Shown piece by piece: positions 43,840 to 55,595 of a stretch of 64,000 nucleotides of DNA. The notes under the pieces were generated by a model. It saw only the letters and a program-made list of their open reading frames with translations, was not told the DNA's origin and ran no database searches. The translations under genes and the position numbers were made by a program. Source of the DNA: Dama dama (lineage: Eukaryota > Chordata > Mammalia > Artiodactyla > Cervidae). The DNA is taken from positions 34,891,001 to 34,955,000 of the forward strand of contig NC_083696.1 of the NCBI RefSeq assembly GCF_033118175.1. The letters run 5' to 3'. Position 1 is the stretch's first letter. Each line of letters begins with the position of its first letter.

Positions 43840-44964
43840 TTTCTGTTCCTGTGTGTTTGTGTCCGCAAAGAAACCATTGTCACCACGGGGTGGCGGGGGG
43901 GGGGGGGGGGGGGTGGTCACACACTCTAGGGTCCCGATCAAGAGCTCAGGCTGGAAAAGTTCTATGTTCTCGCCCGCCCCAAGACTTTCCTTGCTTCTCA
44001 GGTGCCCAGATCTGCAGGCAGTAAAAGAGAAGCTGACTGGCAGGGTGGGAGCTGGGCTGCTCCGGATCTAGGGGAAATCCCTGCCCATGGAGAGATGGTG
44101 GCTCCAGGGCACACATCCTCAATGGTTCTGCATGTCCTGAAGAGATCACTCACTTCTTCCACCCCGCACTCTCACTCTCAGCTTCCCCAGAGGCTGTCCA
44201 CTCTTGCCTTTTGGCATACTGGAGGGAGGTGGGAGCCTGAGCCCGCCTGTAACACAGGCAAACACAAGTTCTACTGGAACCTGCCCTACGCAGAGTTCCC
44301 ATCTCCTCCCTAGGATTCCCTCCCATCCTGACCAGTGAAGGGGGGTACCTGGCCTCTCCTCCTTGCCCGATGGGGCTGTGTGCTCTCTGTTCCTATCTGG
44401 GCTCTCTAGTCCTCCCTCAGCTTCCTTCCAGCTAGAAATGCATCCTCCCCACCCCTTCTTTTCTCCTTTCTTCCCTAGCTGGGCTCCAGGGTACTTTAGC
44501 CACTTTAACCTCTTGAGGCCATGGAATGAGTCTCCAGTGACAGGTATTTGGAACCCCAGAAATCAGATGGAAATTAATCTCTTCTCCAAGAAGACTCCAG
44601 CCTGGCTCTCCTATACCTCTCCCTCCCCAGAGCAGAGACCCTCCAATTCCCCACTTCACCCTTAGGTGAGGGAGGGGAGAGAGACAATTAGATGGGGCCA
44701 GGACAAGTGAGAAAGGAGGGGACAGGTCCTGGGAGAGGGGCAAGGAGCTAGAGGTGCCTGCCGCATCTCCTTGTTCTTCCTCTGGGGCCTGAGCATGCCA
44801 GAGCACTTAACCGCTTATTATCAAGTCTTGAAAATATTTGCTGTCTGCTCCTCCTGAGGCCAGTGAAGACAGGGGCTGCTCCCTACCTATCATCATGCAG
44901 CAGGTGTATTCTTAGTCTATAAACTCAGATGTGCAAGAGTTACTGCACTTTAAAATGCTCTTTC
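43840..44964. other. CCL21 3' flank, no further gene seen
   Basis: Unique GC-rich sequence with a 19-base G run at 43895-43913. Several overlapping frames exist but have no family features. Confidence 0.5.
43895..43913 (+). repeat. Poly-G run (19 G) downstream of CCL21
   Basis: An uninterrupted G run about 80 bases past the poly(A) signal. It can form a G-quadruplex on the coding strand, and its length is likely to vary between individuals or be hard to sequence. Confidence 0.9.
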
Positions 44965-45068
44965 AGGAATTCCTTGGCAGTCCACTGGTTAGAACTCAGC
45001 ACTTCGAGGGCCCAGGTTCAAACCTGGTTGGGGAACTAAGATCCTGCAAGCTGCATGGCATGGCCAAA
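44965..45068 (+). repeat. tRNA-derived SINE
   Basis: CAGGAATTCCTTGGCAGTCC head, GGTTCAAACCTGGTTGGGGAAC box B region and CATGGCATGGCC end. The microsatellite at 45070-45102 has grown from its tail. Confidence 0.83.

Positions 45069-45069
<1 letters not shown>

Positions 45070-45102
<33 letters not shown>
45070..45102 (+). repeat. (CA)n microsatellite
   Basis: About 16 CA units following the SINE at 44965-45068. Confidence 0.95.
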
Positions 45103-45104
<2 letters not shown>

Positions 45105-45128
45105 ATAAAATGTTCTTCCAACGAACCT

Positions 45129-45889
45129 GAAAGGTTGTTGCTGAACAATAAGACGCTGGGATTCTTGGCCTCTGGAGGAGACAAATTCAATCCAGGACCA
45201 GAGACGAAGCTGGATCACTCAGAGCTTTTGTGTAATAAAGTTTTATTAAAGTATAAAGGAGATAGAGAAAGCTTCTGACATAGGCATCAGAAGGGGGCAG
45301 AAACAGTACCCCCCTGCTAGTCTTCAGCTGTATGTTATACAGTCACTAGCAGTCTGTTAATGAAAAGAAAGGAATGTCTTAAAACTCAGAATGGCACCAG
45401 GCCCCTCATCCATAAATTGCATTTTGTGATAATCTTGGCACCAGATGATTCATCCCAGGCCATAAAATGATTGACTTGAATCTTGTAGAAGGGCAGATTA
45501 CCATACAAATAGTTTCGTTTACATAGATTAGGGGAACAATATCTGAGTATAACATACTGTAGGTTATAACATAACAAGTAGGTTCTGAACCATTTGGCGG
45601 AACTTGAAGAGCGTTTGGGGTACATTAATATAGTTTAAGACAAACATTTACATAAGAAGAAATGTATTGGTTAACTCAAGGTTTGGGAATAGTTAGCTTC
45701 AGGTGAAACCAGGTGTCACGGCAACACAGCATTTTAAGAGAAACCTCCTTTTAAATTTGTATAGAGAAGGAAAAAAATATCGCTAGCTTTTTCCTCCTGC
45801 CGCTTAAGAGAGATTAAAAATGTCCGGCACTTGCAGCCTATTTCCTCCACTTGGAGACCCCTGGCCTTCCTGCCTGTTACCCTCTCAAC
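45129..45889 (-). mobile_element. Solo LTR of an endogenous retrovirus
   Basis: About 760 bases. On the minus strand it starts TGAGAGGGTAACAGG at 45889 and ends CAACCTTTCA at 45129, the TG...CA ends of an LTR. A minus-strand AATAAA lies at 45242-45247, before a U5-like end. No viral coding sequence flanks it. A second, broken copy is at 2625-4072 in the same orientation. Confidence 0.8.
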
Positions 45890-46934
45890 CTACCCCAAGG
45901 CCCTGCACTGGAGGGCTGGCAGTCTCAGGATCCCATCTGCCAAAGGCTGTGCAAAGGTCAAAAAAACAGCAAGGCACAGGGGAGGCTTCCAACATGCCCC
46001 TGACACCCTCCCATCAGGGGATTTGTCTCACCAGTGACCCTTGTTTTCCCAGCAGGTACAACTCCCTGGGTCTTGGACCCTCCAACTCATAGCTCTGTGC
46101 CACATTTGAGCCACAGGAGTTCAGCTGTGAGAGCCTCTGGGCTTGGTCTTGGCTTCCCCAGACACCCCCCAGAGCCATCTACTCAGGTCCTACCACCTGC
46201 TTCATCCCAGTCAGGGATTACAGCCCACGGCCCACAGTGGCTAGACACATACACCAACCCCCTCCACAGTCTTAAGGAACTCTCTCCAAAACCCTCTGTT
46301 TTCTCAGTCCCTCCAAGGTAAAACCTCTTCCCAGGTTCACTCTAGACTTTTACAAAGGTAAAAGGGATTCTGACATCAGGATGCTGATATTCTCAGCCCT
46401 ACCAAAATCCTCACTTGCTCTAAAGAGAAAAGAAAATGACCAGCAAAAAGAGAAAAAAAGAAAAACGCAGGCAAAACAAAACTTCATATTTCACTAAATT
46501 ATCCTACCACACTGCATACCTGGTATTTGCCTCAAGCCCTGCCCTGAGTAGGCATGCAATATAATATTTATCTCATCAGAGAATGAGTCCCTACTCTCCT
46601 TTTCTGCCTTCATCTTTGACAATACTATCCTGTTCTTTCTTCTTTCTATAAGATGTATCATTCAAAAAAACCAAATAATACATACTCATGGTTAATAAAA
46701 TCAGAAAATACCAAAACACTTATTCTGAACAACGATTTCCTGCAACTTTTAACTCTTAAGCTACTTCTTCTTGGAGTTGGTGCCATACGTCTAATGCTTT
46801 GTTCATACCTCTGTTTTTTTTAATTTACTTATTTTTAAAGTTATCAGTTGACTTCCTATTATAAAATGTGAAGATTTAGCTCTCTTACTAACCCTCTTCC
46901 CCTGTCACTCTAACACCTACACCACTATACAGTA
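45890..46934. other. Intergenic, no gene seen
   Basis: C-rich to about 46320, then AT-rich. I see no named element and no supported exon. Confidence 0.45.
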
Positions 46935-47368
46935 GTCATGTATGGATGTATGAGTTGGACCATAAAGAAGGCTAAGCACTGAAGAATTGATACTTTTGAA
47001 CTGTGGTGTTGGAGAAGACTCTTGAGAGTCCCTTGGACTGTAAGGAGATCAAATTAGTCAATCCTAAAGGAAATCAATCCTGAGTATTCATTAGTAGGAC
47101 TGATGCTGAAACTGAAGCTCCAATACTTTGGCCACCTGATGCGAAGAGCTGACTCATTGGAAAAGACCCTGATGCTGGAAAAGGCTGAAGGCATGAGGAG
47201 AAGGGGATAACAGAGGATGAGATGGTTGGATGGCATAACTGACTCAATGGACGTGAGTTTGAGCAAGCTCCAGGAAATGGTGAAGGACAGAAAAGCCTGG
47301 CGTGCTGCAGTCCTTGGGGTCGCAAAGAGTCGGACACGACTGAGCGACTGAACAACAACTACAATTAG
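46935..47368 (+). repeat. BovB LINE 3' fragment
   Basis: Plus-strand BovB 3' end, from the GTATGGATGTATGAGTTGGACC region to the GACTGAGCGACTGAACAAC tail. It is similar to 31010-31430 and frames are broken. Confidence 0.93.
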
Positions 47369-47594
47369 GCAATGATCAGAACTTACATTATAATGACCAT
47401 GTAAATATTGTTCATTGCAGAGAAAAGTAGCATACTCTGCTTACTCTCCTTTTGTCACTCAGCTTTTTTTTGTTAAGATTCTAATTGCTCTTCCTTTTTT
47501 AAAATACCTCTACTTTCCCATTATCACAGCCTCAATATTTTTCAAACATTTTATCACAGGATTAAAGACCTAATGTTTAAAATATATGTTATAA

Positions 47595-48135
47595 GACAAA
47601 TGGATAAGAAAGCTGTGGTACATATATACAATGGAATATTACTCAGCCATTAAGAAGAATACATTTGAATCAGTTCTAATGAGATGGATAAAACTGGAGC
47701 CTATTATACAGAGTGAAGTAAGCCAGAAAGAAAAACACCAATGCAGTATACTAACACATATATATGGAATTTAGAAAGATGGTAATGATGACCCTATATG
47801 CGAGACAGAAAAAGAGACGCAGATGTATAGAACAGTCTTTTGGGCTCTGTGGGAGAAGGCGAGGGTGGGATGATCTGAGAGAATAGCACTGAAACATGTA
47901 TATTATCAAGTGTGAAACAGATCACCAGTCCAGGTTGGATACATGAGACAGGGTGCTCAGGGCTGGTGCACTGGGAAGACCCAGAGGGATGGGATGGGGA
48001 GGGAGATGGGAGGTGGGATCAGGATGGGGAACGCATGTAAACCCATGGTTGATTCATGTCAATGTATGGCAAAAACCACTACAATATTGTAAAGTAATTA
48101 ACCTCCAACTAAAATAAATAAATTAAAAAATAAAT
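47595..48135 (+). repeat. L1 3' end with perfect target duplication
   Basis: A 540-base truncated L1 tail flanked by AAATATATGTTATAA at 47580-47594 and 48136-48150 (15 of 15). The perfect duplication and good match to other young tails in the window suggest a fairly recent insertion. Confidence 0.94.
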
Positions 48136-48150
48136 AAATATATGTTATAA

Positions 48151-49895
48151 AAGAAAATACAAATGTGTTTATAAACTTGTGGTAGAAAAAAACTTTTTAA
48201 ACATAAAGCCATAAAACACAAACTATAAGGGGGAAAGATCAATACCACTGAATTCAAAAACAAGTAGGAATTCAGGGTAAAGATGGCAAATTAAGCACAT
48301 GCATTTATTTTCACTCCTTCTTGAGTCCCAACTAAAACTATAGTAAATGTTTCTGGTGTGTGTATATGTTTATAAAGGCATCAAATCACAACAATATAAA
48401 TGGGAGGGGAGACAAAAGTAAGTTTCCAGAAGATTGCTGCTTAGATAAGTAAACATTTCAGTAAAAATAAATAAATAAATAAATACAAAGCATAAAATGA
48501 AATTATAAATTTGGAGGATTTCCAAATTTATGCTCATGCACACAGTAAAAATATTTTACTGAATACCAGTACAGTATGCCAGTGTTCAACAGTAAGACAA
48601 TCAATGGCTTTTACTAGAAATGTGAAAAGGAAAAAATTCTAAACATCAGTCACCCCCAAAATGTATAAAACCGTCAGCCCATAAACATGAAAACTCATTG
48701 TAATCCCCAAAATCCTGGTTTTCCCTTAATACACAATTACAATTGTCTAACAATAAATCATCCTCAGTGTTATCCAGAAAATAATACCATGTTTTTAAAT
48801 GATTTTTTCGCACTATCTCTTCCATGAAATGATAACGCAACCACACACACACTTATGAGATGGTGGGCCTGTTCCTTGTCAGTGTTGCCTCAAAACCTTA
48901 AACTTACTGCTTCCCCTGGTTCACTTCTTTGTAAATCCATCAACACAAATCCTTTGACACAAATGTAAAGGATGGATGGGGTGAGTAAGATTTCCCAGAA
49001 TTACAGCTAATAAAAATGTCTTAACGACCTCAGAAACGAATGCTAAATTAAGCAACCAGATTTCTTAACACCCCCCACCCTCCATGGTACCTGGGCCACA
49101 CTTTGGCTAGCAACTACTTTAGTCTTTACTTATCAACACAGCCTTTAGAGGGACATGATTACCAACGACAGGAACTTTCTTTTGACTGCTTCCTTTTAAA
49201 AATTAAAAATGGGGTATTATGGAGCTACCAGCACAGCACAACTGACATACTTGGCACCACCTATCCTGCTTTAAGGCATAGGAAGGTCAGCGAAACTGGA
49301 TCTATACTTGCTATTTATGAAAGCTCAAAAGTAATTTGTTTCCTAGCTTTAATCATTTACATGTGACTAAATGTCTTCAGTTTCCACTGACCTCTTTTGT
49401 GAAGTTCTCTTCCTTTCCCACACCTGAGTGTTATTTCTCCTAGTATTTAGGGACAAAGTAATGCTGTTTTGTTTTAAAAAAAAAGGGGGGGGGGGTTCTT
49501 TTCTTTGGTATCAATCTTGACCAGTGAATTACCATTTTTATGGATGCTGAAATTGCCAAATCTTTTTCTAATGCCTACATTTGGAATCCTCGTAGTAACG
49601 GTTATTCTGCAATTCCCCTACAGAGATTGTGCTAGCTATGTCAACCAGCTAAAAACTTTATTTTCTTCAAGACATCCGTTTCCCAGCTGGCGGCAAATCA
49701 AAACTCCCCAGGCAAACTCTGCTGACATGTTCTTGAAGACTTTTGCTTTACAGACATGGATTGTGCTAAAAATAAATTTTAGTCTAATATTAAACGAACT
49801 CCACCTGTGATTTACCTGAGCGGCAGGCACCAATTTCGATTCATAATACCCCACAATGGATGTCTAACTCTATTCGGCTTTATTGCCCGACTCCG
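48151..49895. other. AT-rich intergenic, no gene seen
   Basis: AT-rich with short tandem TAAA runs (48466-48485) and an A9-G10 run near 49478-49497. No exon or named element can be supported. Confidence 0.45.
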
Positions 49896-49909
49896 CCACC
49901 AGGAGGCAG
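49896..49909 (+). promoter_or_regulatory. CTCF-like site, forward
   Basis: CCACCAGGAGGCAG matches the core pattern CCASYAGRKGGCRS at 13 of 14 positions. It lies about 500 bases before a CpG island, with a second CTCF-like site on the far side in the opposite orientation. Confidence 0.5.
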
Positions 49910-50379
49910 CATCGTCGCCGCGGTCCTTGGTCCTCTAAAGGCAAACAGGCTTGTGAGTTGAATAACATTCCACTGTTCTCTTTTCCTTCATCTTTCTGGG
50001 GTCAATTTGTTTTATTATTATTATCTTTACTATTTTCCTCAAATTGCCTCATGCTAGGCCAGAAATTCCTGTGTGCACTGATGAGCAGGACAAACTGGTT
50101 TTTCCGCCCTTGTCCGGGTGAAAGCACTTCATCCTCCGGCACCGAGCAGAGCCCGGCACAGAGGCGCTCAGAAAACCTCCGTTAAAGAAAGAAACCCTTC
50201 TCCGAGTTCAGTAATTACGTGGTTTAAGGAACCAGTTAGGTGCGGGTTATTTATGCTGCGAAGGAAGTCCCGGAGACATAGAGTGACCTTTCTTCGGCCT
50301 TTAAGCTTTAAGACAAACATGACCATGTCCTCCACGTTGAGGCTGGACTCGGGATAAGTCGGGAATACTTGAGGTGGGA

Positions 50380-50800
50380 GAGACACTCACCAACACCAGC
50401 CTCCCGCTGCCCACGCGTCCCTGCCCGCCCGGTACCCGCGGGTTCAGTGGCCCGAGTGGCGAAGATTTGTCCAGACGGCCGCTGTGCTCAGCCCAGGGTA
50501 ACCGCCTCCCGGGGGGCTTCCCAGGTTCACTCTGACCCCAGGTCCCCCGGGCTGCAGGTCCCGCGCACAGCCTGAGTCTCCCTTCCGCACGTTCCGACCG
50601 CGCGCCGGGACCCCTGGCCTCCGGGACCAGCGGGGGCCTGGAGAGGGGACAGCACCAGAGGCCGGACTTTGGGCCCAACGCCCTTCCCAATCTCTCTTAG
50701 GAGCCCGCCGGGTCGCGGCCGCACCCCGCCCTCGCTAGAGCATCCGCGGCCAGCCGGCGCGCTGCCCACGCCTCCGCCAGAGCGGCGCTCCAGCCAGAGC
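50380..50800. promoter_or_regulatory. CpG island
   Basis: About 420 bases of GC-rich DNA with roughly 40 CpG dinucleotides by hand count, against the CpG-poor rest of the window. No annotated-type exon can be tied to it. It could be a promoter of a gene or long non-coding RNA on either strand, or an isolated regulatory island. Confidence 0.75.
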
Positions 50801-50818
50801 CTCCTTTCTCAGGCTGGA

Positions 50819-50832
50819 GCGCCCTCTGCAGG
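50819..50832 (-). promoter_or_regulatory. CTCF-like site, reverse
   Basis: On the minus strand CCTGCAGAGGGCGC matches CCASYAGRKGGCRS at 13 of 14 positions. It is convergent with the site at 49896-49909, with the CpG island between them. Confidence 0.55.
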
Positions 50833-50886
50833 CCTGGGAAGGGAGACACATCGGGCACGCAGAAGTGGAGACAGAATCACAGCGCC

Positions 50887-50918
50887 TGTGTGTGCGCGCG
50901 CGCACACACACACACACA
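50887..50918. repeat. Alternating TG/CG/CA tract with a 24-base palindrome
   Basis: Four TG units, four CG units, then about eight CA units. The first 24 bases (50887-50910) are their own reverse complement. Alternating purine-pyrimidine with CG at the centre is the classic Z-DNA-forming type. Confidence 0.88.
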
Positions 50919-51746
50919 CGTGGCAGGCACACCAGTCACGCTCAGCCACATATGCACATTCATCCATTCAACAAATATTTATTAAGTGTCTAATGGAGCT
51001 CCTCTCCACGATCCCCAACCCCCCTCTACTCCCACTCACTGACTAAAGTGCCCTCCACCCAAAATCTGCGACCCGTGGGACATGGGTTTGGTCCCACCGG
51101 GAGCATGAAGGCCGAGTGGGCTCCTTGAAAGAGTATGAACCACCCCGAGCTGGGAGATTTGTCCAGAGTTGACACTAAACCAGGATCACCACAAAGGTCA
51201 CTTGGCTGAGAAAAGACAAATAGGTGAAGCATGAAGCACATTCCAGGTGTACGGTCAGACACTGTTACAAACCCACCGCCCTGGTCTCCAACCCACCCCC
51301 TCCTTCACTGGATCATTTAAACCAATGACTGGGGAGTTGGTGCCTTAACACCTTCCTCGCACAGATCCTGTGTCCTCTCACCTTCTGCCATTATAGAGGG
51401 TACCATCACAACAGCTGACAGCTGTCACCTTCCCTGAGCCCTCTTCACCTCCCTGATCTGTCAGTGCTAGGGGCTTCCAGGCCCTGGAACTTGACCCCTT
51501 TTGTCTACACTCACTCCCTTGATGATCTCATTGTCTTAAGGTTTTAATGATCATGCATATGCTCCCAAATTTTTATCTTCAGCTAGAATCTCTCCCTTGA
51601 ACTCTAAACTCATACTACCAACTACCTACTTAACATCTCCACTTATATAAGTCAAAAATTCAGCTTCATCTTAAAAAATCAAAGCAAGGCTCCTGGATGG
51701 AGGGCTAAATTAGGATCTTGGGATTAAAACACATCTGCGAGCTAAG
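50919..51746. other. Intergenic, no gene seen
   Basis: Mixed composition without a recognised element. A stretch at 50960-50995 ends in an ATTTATTAAGTG word like the tail of an L2 or MIR, but it is too short to call. Confidence 0.4.
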
Positions 51747-51960
51747 TCATGTTGTGTTTGGTTGTGTTCAACTCTTTGCGACCCCATGGACTGTAGCCCG
51801 CCAGGCTCCTCTGTCCATGGGATTCTCCAGGCAAGAATACTGCAGTGGGTTGCCATGCCCTCCTCCAGGGGACCTCCCTGACCCAGGGATCAAACCTGTG
51901 CCTCCTGTGTCTCTTGCATTGCAGGCAGATTCTTTTCCACTGAGCCACCGGGGAAGCCCC
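51747..51960 (-). repeat. Bov-tA SINE
   Basis: GTTCAACTCTTTGCGACCCC, GCCCGCCAGGCTCCTCTGTC, then CATTGCAGGCAGATTCTTTTCC and CACCGGGGAAGCCCC, the reverse of the tRNA-like head. It is well preserved. Confidence 0.93.
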
Positions 51961-51974
51961 AAAACACACATGCT

Positions 51975-52155
51975 ACTATATACAAAATAAATAACCAGCA
52001 AGAATATGTATAGCACAGGGAAATATATTCAATATCTGTAATAACCTATAGTGGAAAAGAATATATATACGTATAAACTTAATCATTTAGCTGTATACCT
52101 GAGACTAACATAACATTCTAAGTCAACTATACTTCAATAAAATTAAAGAAAAAAA
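51975..52155 (+). repeat. Older ruminant L1 3' end
   Basis: TGTATAGCACAGGGAAATATATTC, then TTAGCTGTATACCTGAGACTAAC and an A-rich end. It is the same tail family as 5395-5590. Confidence 0.75.
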
Positions 52156-52189
52156 AAGTCTCCTGACCATTTCACAAACCTACTCCTCT

Positions 52190-53042
52190 ACAACTCTTCA
52201 CATGTTGATAAATACAACTCCAACCATTGCATTGCTCAAGCCAAAACCGTTGCACTATTTTCTCTGTCTTTTTCTTGTCTTTCTCTCATATCCTGTGCTG
52301 AACCCCTCAGCAGAGCTCTTTGGCTCTACTTCAAAATACTTCCAGAATCTGACCACTTCTCACCAACTCACAGCAACCTCATGTCCTCCCTGGATTATTG
52401 CAAATGCCTCCAACCTGGTCTCCAGGCTTCCATTTTTGCACCACTTTGGTCTATCCTCCATCTGACAGCCAGAGGGAGCCTTTAACACATGCCAGATCAT
52501 GTCACTGTTAAAAACCCTCCAAAGCTTCCCCCAACGCATTTCGGAGAACAGAAACCCTGCAATAGCCTACAAAGCCCTACTCTATCTGTCCCATATTGTT
52601 ATCTGGCTGTATCTTCTACCACTCTGCTCTTTGCTCACTTTCCTCCCATAACAACGGCCTCCTTTCTATTCCTCAGATACACTCTTGCCTCAAGACATTC
52701 ACACTTGCTGTTTTCTCTAACAGAGCATCTTCCCCAGCTCTCCACATGGCTCTCTCCCTCACCTTCTTCAGATGAGCTCTCTGCTCAAATGTAATCAGAA
52801 AAGACTTCCGTGGCCATCCTCCCCAGTACTCCCTATCCCTCTGGCCCTGTTTATTTTTCTTCATAGCACTTTCTGCCATCTGACATACAATTTTTTTTTC
52901 TTGTTTGTTTATTGCTGCTTTCCTTCATTAGAATAAAAACTCCACAAGAGCAGGAATCTTTCTGGTTTACTGCTGTGTCCCAGGGCCAAGAACAGAGTCT
53001 GGAACATAAGACGCCCTCAATAAATATTTGTTGAATGAATGT
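52190..53042 (+). repeat. L2 LINE 3' portion
   Basis: Typical L2 3' sequence in order: CTCAAATGTAATCAGAAAAGAC, CTGTTTATTTTTCTTCATAGCAC, GAATAAAAACTCCACAAGAGCAGG, then CTCAATAAATATTTGTTGAATGAATG at the end. Old, plus strand. Confidence 0.82.
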
Positions 53043-54189
53043 GGTATAAATCCCTTGTATATAATTATTTCATTATTTCACATTTTGCTGCTGATTCTCA
53101 GGATCTTTCCCAACAGAAATTCCAGGAAGAGAGTATTAAAATTTAATTGAAAGCTTAATGCCACCTCAGCACAATACTCTTGTATCATACAAGATCTTGG
53201 TGGGAAATAAATGGCATGACCCAAAAGGCTTAATTTTAAAAAATTTAGTGAAGTTCCATTTACAGAGGTGAGGGCAGGGTTACCGTGGGCAGCCACTGTA
53301 CATGAATTAGTATAGCTCCAAACTTCAGGCCATCTCTCCTTCTCAGCAAAGTGACATTAAGTATACGGTCTGAAATTCTGCCCATTGAGACTTCCCTTCA
53401 CTGTTGTCTTTCAGGGCCTGAGACTAACCCCTGAAGGTAAACAACCATCTATTTCTGAATGATGCCAGCATACCTTAGAGACCCATCTGAAAATCAAGAC
53501 CAAGAATTTTCTCTCTATAGTGACTGTTTGTAGAAAATTTCTCCATGACGGCATAAGTATGATCAGAAGAAGAGGTAGAAAACAATACAAGTAAGAATCT
53601 GAGTCACCCACCCGTGTTTTATCCATGCCTTCTGAAACTTCTAAGGCCTGATCTCAAATGTACAATGTTCATTTGACAGTAGAATGCTATCAGGCACATC
53701 TAACCATACAGTTTGCTATAGATAACACCCTAGGTTGTATTGCCACTGGGTGATCTATAGTTTAGACTATAGTCTAAGTTTTAGACCAGGGTCCAGTGGC
53801 AAATCAGACACTGATTTTCAAGTAGAAAATAATCATTAGGGTGTTGGACACCCTAAATCTTTGCTGTAAGCCTCTTACCGGGGCTCCTACAGCACCCTTC
53901 TCTGCCACAGACAGTCTGAAATTCATTGGATTTACGAATCATAGGCTCAAGTAGCCAGGCAGATTTCCCCAGAGCCTAAACCTGCAGCAGATCCCTTCCT
54001 CACTCTAGACCTCAGTCAAAACTGCCAGCTTTATGCCATATCCAGTAATATTTTGCTATACTACTCCTAAATAGGATAGATGTTGCCTCCCAAATCCAAG
54101 CTTCTCTTTAAGCATTGTGCCTCTTCATATAAAGGTGCAACATTCCCCAGATCACTTTTTCTCAGTTCCTGCCTACTTCCTATGCTGTG
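53043..54189. other. Unassigned, possibly decayed retroviral sequence
   Basis: No gene is seen. It borders the minus-strand retroviral-like block to its right and may be part of it, but nothing in it is decisive. Confidence 0.3.
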
Positions 54190-54405
54190 TGCTCAGTTGC
54201 TTGTCATGTCCAACTCTGTTGACCCCATGGACTGTAGCCCGCCAGGCTCCTCTGTCCATTGGATTTTCCAGGCGAGAATACTGAAGGGGGTTGCCATGCC
54301 CTCCTCCAGGGGATCTTCCCGACCCAGGGATCAAGCCTGCATCTCTTGTGTCTCCCTGTAAGGAATGATAGGCAGATTCCTTACCCACTGAGCCACCCAA
54401 TAGCC
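54190..54405 (-). repeat. Bov-tA SINE
   Basis: CTCAGTTGCTTGTCATGTCC, GTAGCCCGCCAGGCTCCTCT, then GATAGGCAGATTCCTTACC and CTGAGCCACCC. Minus orientation, with a small insertion near the tRNA-like head. Confidence 0.9.
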
Positions 54406-54479
54406 TAGAAATTTTACCTGTGTGGCAGAATCCTGAAGTTTTGGAAGACTTTTTCTCTCCCTCTGTCATACGTAGTAGG

Positions 54480-54980
54480 TCTTACTGAAGCATTTAAGGC
54501 AAATGCTATTTCTTATGCGCCAGTAAACCTAATGCCATCAGTTTAAAGGACCATTTTTATATCCTTGGGATACCCAGATTACCTTATGATAATCAGAGCA
54601 GGAAAGTTGACACATCCCTGAGATAGACAATGCAGGGGTATTTCTGTCATTACAGTTGAAAAGGAATGGATTTCGTCAGTCTTTAAGTAGCTGGTACAGA
54701 AATAGGCACGTGCTAGTTTATTAGCTATAGTATGCCAAAGTATCTTTCACTGGAGGCAATACAAATTCTCTTTAAATCTTGGAAGGTGCTCTCATCTATG
54801 CACCTTATCTAGCAACAAAGCACTGCTTAAAGTTTACTACTGTAGTGGGGGATGTAGTGGGACAGGCCCATTCAAAGGACTCTCACATGGCCTTCCTGCC
54901 ATAATTTTCCTTCCTCCATGGTCAAGGAACCAGTGTGGAGACTTTGCTAATCACTAAGTATACTTATCCCCACTATACAT
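54480..54980 (-). pseudogene. Probable endogenous retrovirus pol remnant (ERVL-like)
   Basis: On the minus strand, near 54660-54600, a short run reads TEIPLHCLSQGCVNFPALI, which looks like the reverse-transcriptase [LF]-x-Q-G-x(3)-P-A-L region of ERVL-type elements. Stops and frame changes lie on both sides. The neighbouring blocks 53600-54180 and 55600-55895 may belong to the same decayed element. Confidence 0.4.
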
Positions 54981-54984
54981 TCTG

Positions 54985-55165
54985 AGGGCTTCCCAGGTGG
55001 CTCAGATGATAAAGAATCTGCCTGCAATGTGGGAGACCTGGGTTCAATCCCTGGGTCAGGAAGATTCCCCTGGGGGAAGGGAATGGCTACCCACTCTGGT
55101 ATTCTTACCTGGAGAATTCCGTGGAGCAGAGTTGGACTCAACTGAGAAACTAACACAAACTAGAG
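54985..55165 (+). repeat. Bov-tA SINE
   Basis: GGGCTTCCCAGGTGGCTCAG head and CCTGGGTTCAATCCCTGGG box, ending AGTTGGACTCAACTGAGAAAC. A short deletion lies in the Bov-A part. Confidence 0.92.
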
Positions 55166-55395
55166 AAATAACCACTGGATAAGTCTTACAGACTCACTGT
55201 GAAATGGACCTGGATCAAGATGCTTCTGTCACCTCAACTCCATAAACCCTCATTCTGACTAGTGGATCTCAGTGGGGTTTTGGGTCCCTAAGACTCGTAC
55301 TAACATGAGACAGTACCCAAAGATCTGAATATTTTCTGTTCCGCTATTCATAGTCACTCTGGCAAATGGTTACAGATCTCTCTGGGAAAGGAAGG

Positions 55396-55595
55396 CTTAG
55401 AGCAGTGAGTCTCAAATTTTAGCATACATCAAAAACAACCATCAGAAAGGCTTGTTAAAATACAGATTGCTAGGCCATTCCCAGAGTTTCTGACTCAGTG
55501 GAGTTGTGGCAGAGCCCAAGAATTTTAATTTCTGACAAGTTCCCATATGATGCCACTACTGCTGGCCCAAGGATTACATTTTGAGAAAGATCTAT
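55396..55595 (+). repeat. MER5A-like hAT transposon remnant
   Basis: CAGTGAGTCTCAAATTTTAGC at the left, TTAAAATACAGATTGC, TTCTGACTCAG, AATTTTAATTTCTGACAAG, then an inverted end TTTTGAGAAAGA. It fits the MER5A layout. Confidence 0.75.

Noticed and set aside
45070..45102. CRISPR-like or regulatory array
   Set aside because: It is a plain CA microsatellite grown from a SINE tail; no spaced repeats suggesting CRISPR exist anywhere in the window.
50301..50690. Minus-strand 129-residue frame in the CpG island
   Set aside because: High GC makes long open frames by chance; the Arg/Gly/Pro-rich text has no family features.
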